64,000 nt of DNA from positions 1-64,000 of the forward strand of contig CBDCSZ010000078.1 of NCBI GenBank assembly GCA_965221935.1. The letters run 5' to 3'. Source of the stretch: JAPOXR01 sp965221935 (lineage in GTDB: Bacteria; Pseudomonadota; Alphaproteobacteria; Rhodobacterales; Rhodobacteraceae). The stretch's first letter is position 1; each line of letters starts with the position of its first letter. Positions 1 to 9,032 of this stretch are shown piece after piece. The position numbers and the translations under genes were made by a program. Under the pieces are notes generated by a model. It did no database searches and was not told the DNA's origin. It saw only the letters and a program-made list of their open reading frames with translations.

Positions 1-93
1 CCGGCCCGGCCGGCCCTCCAGAAAATCAAGCGAAAACAACATGGTGTCCTTGCCTGCGCGGAGAAAACCTGTCAAATCCCGACATGAAGTTCG
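1..93 (-). repeat. Terminal end of an IS (partial, runs off the window)
   Basis: On the minus strand this segment nearly matches 59521-59613 on the plus strand, with only a handful of substitutions over about 92 bases. At 59521 the same sequence lies at the end of an IS1634-like transposase remnant and cuts a sulfatase gene. Position 93 is therefore best read as the outer end of another copy of that element, whose body lies left of the window. The short reading frame shared by both copies (SGFDRFS...RRQGH..VVFA) is part of the repeat and not a gene. Confidence 0.6.
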
Positions 94-421
94 GTCTAGC
101 CCGCGTTTCCTTCAAACGGCCAAGAATGGACACGCCGAGCAACTGGTCTGGTGATATCTCGCGCCATGCGCGGCGCCAGGAAGGGGTTCCGGCGCGGCGA
201 ATGCGCAAGTGCTGAGGGCAAAAACAGTCTGGAATCCCGCAGCTCTTCCGTCGGAGAGGGCCGAGGCCATGCGTGAGTTTTGCTTTGGCGACGGCCTGTG
301 CTCACATCGCTTTCCGTAACAGGCGCAAAGCCTTCTCAGCATGTTGAACGAGGCGGTCTCCACCGGCCCAATTGATCCTGCGTTCGGTACGGACCCGCTC
401 GCCGACACCCGCGGCGGACAA
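94..421. other. Non-coding stretch downstream of rplT
   Basis: I see no recognisable gene here. In many bacteria pheS follows rplT, but no pheS-like sequence can be read on either strand. The stretch lies between an IS end and the 3' end of rplT, so a rearrangement may have removed the original neighbour. Confidence 0.5.
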
Positions 422-784
422 TCAGGCGAGCGCGCCCCTCACCTTTGCGACAACTTCCGCAAATGCATCCGGTTCGCGAACTGCGAGGTCAGCAAGCACT
501 TTCCGGTCAAGATCAATGCCAGCAAGACCAAGGCCGTGGATGAAGCGCGAATACGTCATGCCGCTGTCATTGGCCCCGACGGCGGCATTTATTCGCTGAA
601 TCCAAAGGGCGCGGAAGTTCCGTTTCCTGATCTTGCGGTCCCGGGTTGCGTTTTCCCGCGCTCTTTCAACTGCCCGTTTGGCCACTGAGTAGGTGTTCTT
701 GCGGCGCCCGTAGTACCCTTTGGCCGCCTTGATGACCTTCCGGTGACGCGCATGTGTGACTGTTCCGCCCTTGACTCTAGCCAT
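422..784 (-). CDS. rplT: 50S ribosomal protein L20
   Basis: This 120-residue basic protein matches ribosomal protein L20 over its whole length. It opens with MARVKGG and continues with RHRKVIKAAKGYYGRR and the RKRNFRALWIQRINAA block. L20 binds 23S rRNA early in assembly of the large subunit. It follows rpmI (L35) by 11 bases, the conserved rpmI-rplT pair. pheS, which often comes next, is absent. Confidence 0.97.
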   Translation of the reverse strand: MARVKGGTVTHARHRKVIKAAKGYYGRRKNTYSVAKRAVERARENATRDRKIRKRNFRALWIQRINAAVGANDSGMTYSRFIHGLGLAGIDLDRKVLADLAVREPDAFAEVVAKVRGALA

Positions 785-795
785 ACCGCGACTCC

Positions 796-996
796 TCAGC
801 TACCGTAGGGCATGAAGGACTTGACGAGTTTTTCGTCAGGTTTGGACAGCACGGCCGTTCCGCGGGCATTGCGGATAAACTTGTTGGAACGCTTGATCAT
901 TCCGTGGCGTTTGCCGGACTGCGCCACTTTGACCCGGCCGTTGGCCGTCACCTTGAAGCGCTTTTTGGCACTCGACTTGGTCTTCATCTTCGGCAT
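796..996 (-). CDS. rpmI: 50S ribosomal protein L35
   Basis: This 66-residue protein begins MPKMKTKSSAKKRFK, the L35 signature, and ends with the KLVKSFMPYGS type of tail. It is a small lysine-rich component of the large ribosomal subunit. It forms the usual operon pair with rplT. Upstream, in place of infC or pyk, lie secE and tRNA-Trp. The length is normal for the family and the start codon is ATG. Confidence 0.97.
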   Translation of the reverse strand: MPKMKTKSSAKKRFKVTANGRVKVAQSGKRHGMIKRSNKFIRNARGTAVLSKPDEKLVKSFMPYGS

Positions 997-1111
997 TTCC
1001 GTCTCCTCTGGCGTGAGATATGAATGCGTGACTCGGCATGCCGTTGTGGCCGGCCGCGCAGTGAACCGCGCCCTCTAGTTCAACACTCGCGGATATGCAA
1101 ACCCGGTTGGC

Positions 1112-1306
1112 CTAGAATGCGTCGAGAAGTGTTGTCAGCCCTAGGGCAATGACCTGATCGACGAGAAAAAAGAACACCGCTGCGATCGCAGCCATCACAA
1201 AAACCATAGCGGTTGTGACCAGCAGTTCGCGCCTTGTCGGCCAGACGACTTTTGACACTTCGGTTCTGACCTGCTGCATGAACTGGAATGGGGCGATCTT
1301 TGACAT
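1112..1306 (-). CDS. secE: Preprotein translocase subunit SecE
   Basis: This is a 64-residue single-spanning SecE. The conserved cytoplasmic part VRTEVSKVVWPTRRELL is followed by one membrane segment (roughly residues 35-58). SecE clamps SecY in the inner-membrane Sec translocon. I start at the ATG giving MSKIAPFQF; seven extra codons upstream are possible. The tRNA-Trp gene lies just upstream as in most bacteria, but nusG, the almost invariant next gene, is missing and rpmI follows instead. Confidence 0.93.
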   Translation of the reverse strand: MSKIAPFQFMQQVRTEVSKVVWPTRRELLVTTAMVFVMAAIAAVFFFLVDQVIALGLTTLLDAF

Positions 1307-1378
1307 CTCTTGCTTTCTAGCCGGCAATCAGGCCGCTTCACATATGTGCTCCGGCAAAGAAGTTCAACTCAATGCCGG

Positions 1379-1454
1379 TGGCAGGGGCGGAGGGACTCGA
1401 ACCCCCGACAACCGGTTTTGGAGACCGGTGCTCTACCAACTGAGCTACACCCCT
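1379..1454 (-). tRNA. tRNA-Trp (anticodon CCA)
   Basis: The reverse complement folds as a 76-base tRNA with the 3' CCA encoded. The acceptor stem is AGGGGTG/CGCCCCT, the D arm contains GTAGCTCAGTTGGTAGAGC, the anticodon loop is CTCCAAA, and the T arm contains GGTTCGAGTC. The anticodon CCA assigns tryptophan. Its place just before secE is the common bacterial arrangement. Confidence 0.97.
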
Positions 1455-1563
1455 GTGCGGTATGGCCCGGACATAATGGCGTGAACGGTGGATTGCAACG
1501 CTGTTTCGGCACGGCGCCTGCCAGCGCTCCCCAATGCAACAGTCTGTGAAGACCGGATTCTGT

Positions 1564-2985
1564 TCAGTCTGAACTGAGCTCGGCGACGCGGATGATATTC
1601 GTCGATCCGGCGACATTGAACGGAACGCCGGCAAGAATGATCACCCTGTCCCCGCCGCTGCCAAAAGTTTCTGAACGCGCGACCGCATCCGCATGCGCAA
1701 CCGCCTCTTCAAAACTGTTGACGATCTTGGTGACAACGCAGTGCGCTCCCCACAACAGGCAAAGCCGGCGGGCGACCCGATCAAATGGGGTCAGCACGAT
1801 CATCGGCACCTGCGGCCGTTCGCGCGCGACGAGGTTTGCCGTTGTTCCTGAGTGGGTAAAGCAGCAGATCGCCTTAATGTCAGTGGTTTCAGCGATTTCC
1901 CTTGCAGCAAGCGTGATGGCTTCGGCAACCGTTTCGCGGTCGCCGCGCCGGGATGCTTCGATCACCAGGGCGAAAGTCGGGTCGTCTTCCACCGTAATGG
2001 CGACATTGTGCATGGTTCGGACGGAAGCGACCGGATGATCTCCGGCGGCCGACTCCGCGGACAGCATCACCGCATCCGCACCTTCATAAATCGCGGTGGC
2101 GACATCTGAGACCTCAGCTCTGGTCGGCAGCGGGTTTTTGACCATGCTTTCCAGCATCTGCGTTGCGACGATGACCGGTTTGGCGGCCTTTCGGCAGCGG
2201 CGGATCGTGCGTTTTTGCACGGGCGGCAGTTCATGAACCGGCATTTCCACGCCTAGATCGCCCCGCGCCACCATGACACCGTCCGCGGCATCCAGAATCG
2301 ACTCGAAACATTCCAGCGCCGAGGGCTTTTCGATCTTGGCCAGAATGGCGGCCCGTCCGCCTGCCAAACGGCGCGCTTCGTGAATATCGCTTGCCCGCTG
2401 CACGAACGACAGCGCCAGCCAGTCAATGCCGAGACCGCAGACGAACTCGAGGTCTGTTCGGTCTTTTTCCGAAAGTGCTGCAAGCGGAAGCACGACATTG
2501 GGAATATTGACACCCTTGCGGTCCGAAATCCGGCCCCCGGTCAGAACCCTGCAATCGGCATAGTCTGGACCGCAATCGGTGACCTTGATGCGTATCTTGC
2601 CGTCGTCCACCAGCAGCATCGCTCCCGGCTTCAGCGCTTCAAACACTTGCTTGTGCGGAAGATTCACTCTGGCGGCATCTCCGGGCGCGAGGTCAAGGTC
2701 GCACCGGAATGACTGGCCTTGCTGTAGGTGCTCGAAGCCGTTTTTGAATATGCCGCAGCGGATTTTTGGCCCCTGAAGGTCTGCCAAAATGCCGACCGGC
2801 CGACCGGCTTCCTGCTCGATACTGCGAATGATTCTGTGGAGACGGGCCACATTGCTGTGATCGCCGTGGCTCATGTTGAGTCGAAACACATCCGCACCAG
2901 CCTCGAAAAGCTGGCGGATGACCCCGGCGTTTTCAGAGGCCGGCCCGAGAGTTGCCACGATCTTAACGTTGCGGTCGCGTTTCAA
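1564..2985 (-). CDS. pyk: Pyruvate kinase
   Basis: Pyruvate kinase makes pyruvate and ATP from phosphoenolpyruvate and ADP. The product is 473 residues and starts with KRDRNVKIVATLGPAS. Other marks are FRLNMSHGDH, the metal/substrate segment AAILAKIEKPSALECFESI, MVARGDLGVEMP and VATQMLESM. I chose the TTG at 2985 because GGGAGG sits six bases upstream and the conserved domain begins at once. An upstream ATG would add a long unconserved leader. In rhizobia-like genomes pyk lies close to rpmI-rplT; here tRNA-Trp and secE lie between. Confidence 0.93.
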   Translation of the reverse strand: MKRDRNVKIVATLGPASENAGVIRQLFEAGADVFRLNMSHGDHSNVARLHRIIRSIEQEAGRPVGILADLQGPKIRCGIFKNGFEHLQQGQSFRCDLDLAPGDAARVNLPHKQVFEALKPGAMLLVDDGKIRIKVTDCGPDYADCRVLTGGRISDRKGVNIPNVVLPLAALSEKDRTDLEFVCGLGIDWLALSFVQRASDIHEARRLAGGRAAILAKIEKPSALECFESILDAADGVMVARGDLGVEMPVHELPPVQKRTIRRCRKAAKPVIVATQMLESMVKNPLPTRAEVSDVATAIYEGADAVMLSAESAAGDHPVASVRTMHNVAITVEDDPTFALVIEASRRGDRETVAEAITLAAREIAETTDIKAICCFTHSGTTANLVARERPQVPMIVLTPFDRVARRLCLLWGAHCVVTKIVNSFEEAVAHADAVARSETFGSGGDRVIILAGVPFNVAGSTNIIRVAELSSD

Positions 2986-3205
2986 TTTTCCTCCCGATTG
3001 AGCAGATTTGAAGCGCAGCTCCGCGGTGCTGCGTCCGAAGCGCCGATTGCCTAACCCGCCGGCCGAAAATCCGCAAGATGGCGGCGCCTGCGCATTGTTC
3101 TTCTGACAGCGAGCCAAGACCGGCGGCCCCAGAGGCACCGGCTCTTCCTTTGGCAATTCGGTTGCCATATGGAGTGCCCTGCCATTCAGCAAATTCGGTC
3201 CAATC

Positions 3206-5641
3206 ATGAAGTTCACTCTTTCCTGGCTTGCGGAGCACTTGGATTTTCAGTCGTCCGTCCATGAGATCGCTGACGCGCTGACTGATCTCGGGCTGGAAGT
3301 CGAAGCCGTGGAGGACCCGGCATCTGAACTCGGCGCATTGACGATTTGCCGCGTTATCGAGGCGGCGCAGCACCCGAACGCTGACCGGCTGAAGGTCTGC
3401 CGGGTCGAGACCTGGCCGGACGGACCGGGAGGAAGAACGGCAGAGGTTCAGGTTGTGTGCGGTGCGCCGAATGCCCGAACCGAAATGATTGGTGTCTTCG
3501 CTCCCGTCGGCACCCATATTCCCGGCACCGGGATTGATCTCAAGAAGGGTGTTATACGCGGCGTTGAAAGCGCCGGTATGCTGCTCTCGGAAATGGAACT
3601 CATGCTGTCAGAAGAACATGACGGCATAATAGATTTGCCGGTAGACGCCCCGCTGGGATCGTCCTTTGCGGATTACGCAGGCCTCAACGATCCGGTGATC
3701 GACATTGCCGTCACGCCGAACCGCCCGGATGCTCTTGGAGTCCGCGGCATAGCCCGCGACCTTGCCGCCCGCGGGCTGGGAACGCTGAAGCCGAAGCCGG
3801 TCGCGCCTGTCCCCGGGGCGTTTCCCTGCCCGATTTCGATCGCGATTGACAATGATGCCAAACCTGTTGCCTGTCCGGTCTTCTTCGGGCGCGTCCTCCG
3901 CGGTGTCACAAACGGCACGTCGCCGGCATGGCTGCAGCGTCGGCTGAAAGCCATCGGTCTCCGGCCGATTTCCGCCATCGTGGATATCACAAACTATGTG
4001 ACCTACGACCGCAACCGGCCGCTGCACGCATTCGATGCCGACAAAATCAGGGACGGGCTTCGCATTCATTTCGCTGCGGGGGGCGAGACGCTTACGGCCC
4101 TCGACGGCAATGAACACACGCTCCGGCCCGGCCAGATCCTGATTTCAGACCGCGACGGCCCAGAGAGCATTGCCGGGATCATGGGCGGGCTCGCCGCGGG
4201 CTGTACCGAAGAGACACGCAATGTGTTCCTTGAAAGCGCGTTGTGGTGTCCGGTCACGACGGCGGCCACCGGAAGGCAGCTCAAGATCAATTCCGACGCC
4301 CGCTACAGGTTTGAACGCGGCGTGGATCCGGAATTTTCCCTTCCCGGTCTCGAAATGGCGACCCGCATGGTGCTTGATCTGTGCGGCGGCGAGGCGTCCG
4401 AGGTGGCGTTTGACGGCGCCGTCCCTGACACGAGCCGCAGTTACGGCCTGCGGTTGAGACGTGTCGAACAGCTGGCCGGCATGACTGTCGATCCTGCGGA
4501 ACAGGTGAGAATTCTCTCAGCTCTCGGCTTCGATGCGAGACGGGAAGGCGACAGGATCATCGCGCGGCCGCCGAGCTGGCGGCCCGACATCCGCGGTGAA
4601 GCCGACTTCGTGGAAGAGATTGCCAGAGTCGCGTCGTTGGCCAGGCTCGAAGGACAGCCGTTGCCCCGGCCGGCGACCGGGGTCGCCCGGCAGATCTTGA
4701 CGCCGGTGCAGAAGCGCGAACAGGGCTGCCGCCGGACGATTGCCGCGCTTGGCTACAACGAGTGCGTGACCTATTCGTTCATCGACAGCGAATTGGCGGC
4801 TCAGTTCTCCGACGGCAATCCGCCGGTGGAACTCGACAATCCGATATCGTCGGAAATGAGTGTGATGCGCCCGGATCTTCTGCCGGGGCTGCTTAAGGCG
4901 GCGATTGCCAACCAGGCGCGCGGATTCAACGATCTTGCGCTGTTCGAAGTCGGCCCGGTGTTTTCCGGTCCAGAGGCGGGTGAAGAATCGACATGCGCGT
5001 CGGGACTTTTGGTTGGCAACCGGGCTCCGAGGGAGCCGCATGCCTCCCCGAGGCCGGTCGATCTCTACGATTCCAAGGCCGACGCCGAGGCCGTGCTGGC
5101 CTCGGTGATCGCGACGGACCGTTTCAGAAACGCGCGGGATGTGCCCCCATGGTGGCATCCCGGGCGGGCCGGCACCGTGTACCTGCAGCCGGGCAGGCCG
5201 CTCGCGGTTTTTGGCGAGTTGAATCCCAAGCTGCTGCGAAGAATAGGCGTCAAGGGGAAGGCGGTCGCTTTCACTCTGTTTATGGACGCGCTGCCGAAAC
5301 CGAAACCGAAGGGAAAGGCGAGGGCGACGTTCAAGCCAAGCGCGCTGCAGCATGTTGACCGCGACTTTGCCTTTGTTGTCGACAGCGGGGTGGAGGCCGC
5401 GGCGGTGACCGGTGCGGTGCAGAGATCGCGCTACCGCGGTCTGATCGGACGGGTGAAAGTGTTTGACGAATATGCCGGGCCGAAAGCGGAATCACAGTTC
5501 GGGGAAGGGTCGAAGTCGCTGGCTTTCACGGTCAGGCTGCAGCCGAAGGACATCGCCTTTAAAGACACCGAACTGGAATCGATTTGCGCTGACATTGCGG
5601 CTCAGGTCGCAAAAGCGACCGGCGGAAAGCTACGCGGCTGA
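3206..5641 (+). CDS. pheT: Phenylalanyl-tRNA synthetase beta subunit
   Basis: This 811-residue protein is the beta chain of the (alphabeta)2 enzyme that charges tRNA-Phe. It begins MKFTLSWLAEHLDF. A tRNA-binding domain follows with VQVVCGAPNAR (about residues 90-100), then the B3/B4 editing region, the B5 domain, a catalytic-like core and a C-terminal anticodon-binding domain (QHVDRDFAFVVD). The ATG start is clear. Its usual operon partner pheS is not adjacent and not in the window. The gene is divergent from pyk. Confidence 0.95.
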   Translation: MKFTLSWLAEHLDFQSSVHEIADALTDLGLEVEAVEDPASELGALTICRVIEAAQHPNADRLKVCRVETWPDGPGGRTAEVQVVCGAPNARTEMIGVFAPVGTHIPGTGIDLKKGVIRGVESAGMLLSEMELMLSEEHDGIIDLPVDAPLGSSFADYAGLNDPVIDIAVTPNRPDALGVRGIARDLAARGLGTLKPKPVAPVPGAFPCPISIAIDNDAKPVACPVFFGRVLRGVTNGTSPAWLQRRLKAIGLRPISAIVDITNYVTYDRNRPLHAFDADKIRDGLRIHFAAGGETLTALDGNEHTLRPGQILISDRDGPESIAGIMGGLAAGCTEETRNVFLESALWCPVTTAATGRQLKINSDARYRFERGVDPEFSLPGLEMATRMVLDLCGGEASEVAFDGAVPDTSRSYGLRLRRVEQLAGMTVDPAEQVRILSALGFDARREGDRIIARPPSWRPDIRGEADFVEEIARVASLARLEGQPLPRPATGVARQILTPVQKREQGCRRTIAALGYNECVTYSFIDSELAAQFSDGNPPVELDNPISSEMSVMRPDLLPGLLKAAIANQARGFNDLALFEVGPVFSGPEAGEESTCASGLLVGNRAPREPHASPRPVDLYDSKADAEAVLASVIATDRFRNARDVPPWWHPGRAGTVYLQPGRPLAVFGELNPKLLRRIGVKGKAVAFTLFMDALPKPKPKGKARATFKPSALQHVDRDFAFVVDSGVEAAAVTGAVQRSRYRGLIGRVKVFDEYAGPKAESQFGEGSKSLAFTVRLQPKDIAFKDTELESICADIAAQVAKATGGKLRG

Positions 5642-5666
5642 TCCGCGCCAATCGTTTGGCGGCGGT

Positions 5667-7217
5667 TCAGAAGTCGGTCGGGGCTCCGCCTTCCGCAGTG
5701 CGGCGGGCCACGAAATCGGCCAGCTCATCGCGGATGGCGGCATCCATCGGCGGCGGCGTGAATTCCTGCAGAATCTCCTTGTACATCCGGTTGGCGCGCC
5801 GCGCCGTCCAGACTCCGCCGGCAAGCTCCCATGCTTCGAAGTTGCGCCAATCGCTCAGGAATGGCTCGTAAAACGCAGTCGTGTATCGCGCCTGCGTATG
5901 TGAAGCACCGAAGAAATTGCCGTTCGGCCCGACTTCCCGGATCGCGTCGAAGGCGACATCGGCAGCGGATGTGCCGGTGATCGCGGTGTCGAAATAGCGC
6001 TGCGTCTGCTGCAGAAGTTCGCAGTCCATGACAAACTTTTCCGGACAGGCAATCAGACCGCCCTCCAGCCAGCCGGCGCTGTGATACACCACATTGACCC
6101 CCGCCTGCACGGCAGACCACAGCGAGTTTGAGCTCTCCCAGACTGCCTGCCCGTCCGGCACGTTGGCGGCACAGGCATTCGATGCGCGCAGCGGTATCCT
6201 GTAATGGCGGCACATCTGCCCGGTCATTTGCGTGGCCCGGACATATTCCGGAGTGCCGAACGCCGGGGCGCCGGAACGCATGTCGACATTGGAGGTGAAG
6301 GTGCCGAAAACGCAGGGCGCGCCGGGGTTGATGAACTGCAGCAGGGCGATTGCCGCAAGCCCCTCGGCGATCGACTGCGTCACCGCTCCGGTCATCGTCA
6401 CCGGCGCCATGGCGCCGGCGAGCGTGAATGGCGACACAAAAACCGCCTGGCCGCGGCGGGCCATTCGCATGGCGCCGTCCAGCATCGGCCGGTCATGCTT
6501 CAGCGGTGAGGTGGAATTGATGTTGGTGAAGCATCTGGGGGCCGCCTCAAACTCTTCCTCTGTGAGCCCGCCGGCGATGCGGACCATTTCCATCACATCT
6601 TCAACACGCTCTTCGCCAAGCGAGTAGGCATGGGTCACTTTGTCGGTGAGCGTGAGTTTATCGAACAGGCATTCCAGATGCCGGATCGACGGGTGCAGAT
6701 CCACCGGCTCAACGGGATAGCCGCAGGCGATATGGATGCAGTTGAAATACTGCGTGAGTTTCAACAGATCGCGGAAAGACTTCCGGTTTCCAGTCTGCTT
6801 GCCGTTGTCCATGTCATAGGTACTGGGCGGCGACGACACGTTGCCGAAGACCATGTGCCGACCGCCGACGATCACCTGCCGGTCGGGATTGCGCGGCGTG
6901 ATTGTGAACTGTTCAGGACAATGCCCGATCATCTCCGAGACGAACGCGCGGTCCATCCGGACATTGGTCCCGTCAACTCTGCACCCGGCCTTTTTGAGAA
7001 TCGCCGTCGATTCAACATTCAGGAATTCGATGCCGATCTCTTCCAGGACCCGCATTGCCCCATTGTGAATGGCAGCGATTCCCTCTTCGTCAAGCGGCTC
7101 AGTCGGGCGGTCGGAATTCACCGGAATCCGCCATTCCATCTGGCGGATAACTGCCGCTGAGCTGCGTTCCAGATTGGCTTTGTGACCGCCGCTGCGCCGT
7201 TTCGCCCGCCTTGCCAA
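5667..7217 (-). CDS. Trimethylamine methyltransferase (MttB) family protein, without pyrrolysine
   Basis: This 516-residue protein belongs to the MttB superfamily of corrinoid-dependent methyltransferases. Visible marks are EEGIAAIHNGAMRVLEEIGIEF near the N-terminus, a central TFTSNVDMRSGAPAFGTPE, and YHSAGWLEGGLI near the C-terminus. True MttB uses an in-frame UAG read as pyrrolysine; this gene has none, so it resembles the MtgB-like branch that demethylates other quaternary amines such as glycine betaine. The substrate cannot be told. No corrinoid protein or reductive activase is beside it. I chose the TTG at 7217 because AGGAGG sits five bases upstream. Confidence 0.85.
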   Translation of the reverse strand: MARRAKRRSGGHKANLERSSAAVIRQMEWRIPVNSDRPTEPLDEEGIAAIHNGAMRVLEEIGIEFLNVESTAILKKAGCRVDGTNVRMDRAFVSEMIGHCPEQFTITPRNPDRQVIVGGRHMVFGNVSSPPSTYDMDNGKQTGNRKSFRDLLKLTQYFNCIHIACGYPVEPVDLHPSIRHLECLFDKLTLTDKVTHAYSLGEERVEDVMEMVRIAGGLTEEEFEAAPRCFTNINSTSPLKHDRPMLDGAMRMARRGQAVFVSPFTLAGAMAPVTMTGAVTQSIAEGLAAIALLQFINPGAPCVFGTFTSNVDMRSGAPAFGTPEYVRATQMTGQMCRHYRIPLRASNACAANVPDGQAVWESSNSLWSAVQAGVNVVYHSAGWLEGGLIACPEKFVMDCELLQQTQRYFDTAITGTSAADVAFDAIREVGPNGNFFGASHTQARYTTAFYEPFLSDWRNFEAWELAGGVWTARRANRMYKEILQEFTPPPMDAAIRDELADFVARRTAEGGAPTDF

Positions 7218-7740
7218 ACAAGCCTCCTGTCGGCTGAGCCCGCTGGATCTGCGACATCCAGCAGCCTGACTATTGAAGAGGGAATACGGGTTTGGCAAGC
7301 GCGTTTTTCCGGTCACTACGTTTGAGCAGCGGGCCTCTCGCCGCTTTGCCAAATGTTGAGGAATTCGTTCGGTGTCGTTCAGGCGGTGGCATCATGTGGC
7401 CGGCAATCGCTGAAGACTGTCAGGTGGCGGTCGGTCTGGAGGTTGATCTCGGTGAGGCGGGCGGCGGTGTTCTGGACATTGCCAACCCGATTTTTCTGAG
7501 GCCTGGACCAAAAACCGGAACTTGACGATTGCGGCCAGTGTGCAGGCGGAGAGGAAAACCGCGCCTCCATCCTCATGCGCCTGCGGCGGCCGCTCCGGGA
7601 TGTCCGGTCCTTCCCGCAAGAACAGCATGTGCGCTGCGCCAATTCTACACCCTGTCGCCCTGTGAACTGCTCCGTCTCGCACAAACGGGCCTCCGGAAAA
7701 TGCCGGCTCCACAATTCAGGCCACGCGCCCTCGGTCCCTT
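7218..7740. other. Stretch without a recognisable gene
   Basis: Open frames exist on both strands but none resembles a known family, and none has a convincing ribosome binding site. The region lies between the MttB-family gene and a frameshifted gene remnant. It is probably decayed sequence. Confidence 0.45.
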
Positions 7741-8090
7741 TCAGCGCCGGCGCACCGGATACAGTGCCTGTGCATTTTTCCCGTGATGGGAGTCGTGCCA
7801 CAGGAGCTTCAAGGCCCTTCGGTCGCGGATCCCGCAGATGCGCACGGTCAAACTCAGCCGCAGTGAGAACAGTTCCGACCCGTCGTCGTGCCCTATTTCC
7901 GCGAGACGCGCCTTCGCCTGACCGGTCAGATTTTGGACCTCAACGAAATGACTGTAGTTGCCTCTCGCCCGCCCGCCGCGCGCACGATCTCCGCCCATGT
8001 CATCGACTCGAAATCGCGGAGCTTCGGTGAAATTTTATTCCACCACACTTTGGCGGCCGCAGTGCGCCATCCCTACGTCCCCTCAAGATT
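7741..8090 (-). pseudogene. Frameshifted small gene of unknown function (possibly toxin-like)
   Basis: Two minus-strand frames join into one plausible small protein. The upstream frame reads KVWWNKISPKLRDFESMTWAEIV. After a frameshift near 7970 it continues as GNYSHFVEVQNLTGQAKARL, then DGSELFSLRLSLTVRICGIR and LKLLWHDSHHGKNAQALYPV, ending at a stop. The hydrophobic-basic pattern and a terminal LLW-D-H motif recall small proteins I have seen near toxin-antitoxin loci, but I cannot assign a family with confidence. The junction falls in a G/C-rich run. Confidence 0.5.
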
Positions 8091-8230
8091 CGCGATCCCG
8101 AAAGCCCATACAACCGTCTCACGATCATGACGAGCGGGATCGCGGCGCGGAGCAGTGCGAGGCTGTTTGCTGCCGGCGGGAAGACAGCGCGCCTGCGGCT
8201 GTTTCACCGGCCTTCGGGCCATGGGCGACG

Positions 8231-8656
8231 CTACAGGCTGCCGTAGCATTCGGCGAGTGATTCCTTCGGAATGACCGTGTTCCCGCGCACGCTGTCAGGA
8301 ATGCCGCGCCGGGCCGACTGCCAGGGAGTCTCCATATGGGTGAGATCGCTCAGCCATTGCGGGGACTCTCCGTAGAACGCAAGCACCGCATCGACGGTCT
8401 CTCGCTGGGTTTCGGTCAGGGATTCCGGGCAGCCCTTGCGAAGGCAGGAAATGCGGTACTTGCCCCGGTGGGCGTTGTAGAGCTCACGCACCACCGGACC
8501 GTTGGCCCATGCCTCAATCTCCTCAGGAAAGAGGGCGTCATCGTCCCACACGAGCGACCATGCATGACAGTAGTAGACCAGCTTTTGCAGCTTCCATGTG
8601 GTCATCGAACCCTGCTGCTCAAGGATGTAGGCGGCGACATCGAAAACACCGGCCAT
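8231..8656 (-). CDS. Panacea domain (DUF4065, SocA/GepA-like) protein
   Basis: This 141-residue protein shows the DUF4065 pattern: MTTWKLQKLVYYCHAWSLVW near the N-terminus, EEIEAWANGPVVRELYNAHRG in the middle, and a C-terminal helical part with SDLTHMETPW. Panacea domains are hyperpromiscuous antitoxin domains found in many toxin-antitoxin pairs and phage-derived loci; SocA of Caulobacter is a member. I start at MAGVFDVAAYILE because the domain begins there. No toxin partner is adjacent, so this may be an orphan antitoxin or a relic of a pair. Confidence 0.85.
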   Translation of the reverse strand: MAGVFDVAAYILEQQGSMTTWKLQKLVYYCHAWSLVWDDDALFPEEIEAWANGPVVRELYNAHRGKYRISCLRKGCPESLTETQRETVDAVLAFYGESPQWLSDLTHMETPWQSARRGIPDSVRGNTVIPKESLAECYGSL

Positions 8657-8829
8657 CCTGTTTTCCCCAGTCAGTGGCGGTCGACGAAGCGCCTGACCGC
8701 CGACAGAGTCATTTGCAACCACTTCGCGAACTGGAAACAACCGTTCCGAAATCAAGGCCGATGGCAGCGGATTATTCAGGGATGTGGCTGTTGTTTCTCA
8801 CAATAAACCGCTGTGAAGTGCGTTGGTAT

Positions 8830-8875
8830 TCCGGTTTGGGCCGACGTCGGATTTCCTGGAAACCGGAACAGTCCG
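8830..8875 (+). repeat. Dispersed palindromic repeat, copy 1
   Basis: These 46 bases recur with a few changes, inverted, at 18283-18328. The core is bounded by CCGGTTT and AAACCGG, which pair as a 7-bp stem around GCCGACGTCGGATTTCC. Copy 1 lies in non-coding DNA between the Panacea gene and the acyl carrier protein. Copy 2 abuts the outer end of an IS110-type element. It could be a REP-like unit or an IS insertion target. Confidence 0.6.
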
Positions 8876-9032
8876 TGAAACTCCGGCCCATTTTCTTCCC
8901 CAGCAGTTGGCCTGAGGCGGGCCGACCGCTGCCATTCCGCGCTGCGCCGGAAGCGGCATTTCGAAGGTTGCGCCGAGTTTTCGGGCGCGTTACCAAGCCG
9001 CCGTTCTTTTCACATAACAGTAGACCGATCAC

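Noticed and set aside
3054..3216. Upstream ATG starts for pyruvate kinase
   Set aside because: They add 60 to 77 unconserved residues that overlap pheT, while a TTG with a good ribosome binding site sits exactly at the conserved start.
4517..5353. A 278-codon minus-strand frame within pheT
   Set aside because: It is an antisense shadow of a clear housekeeping gene, arginine-rich and without domain pattern.
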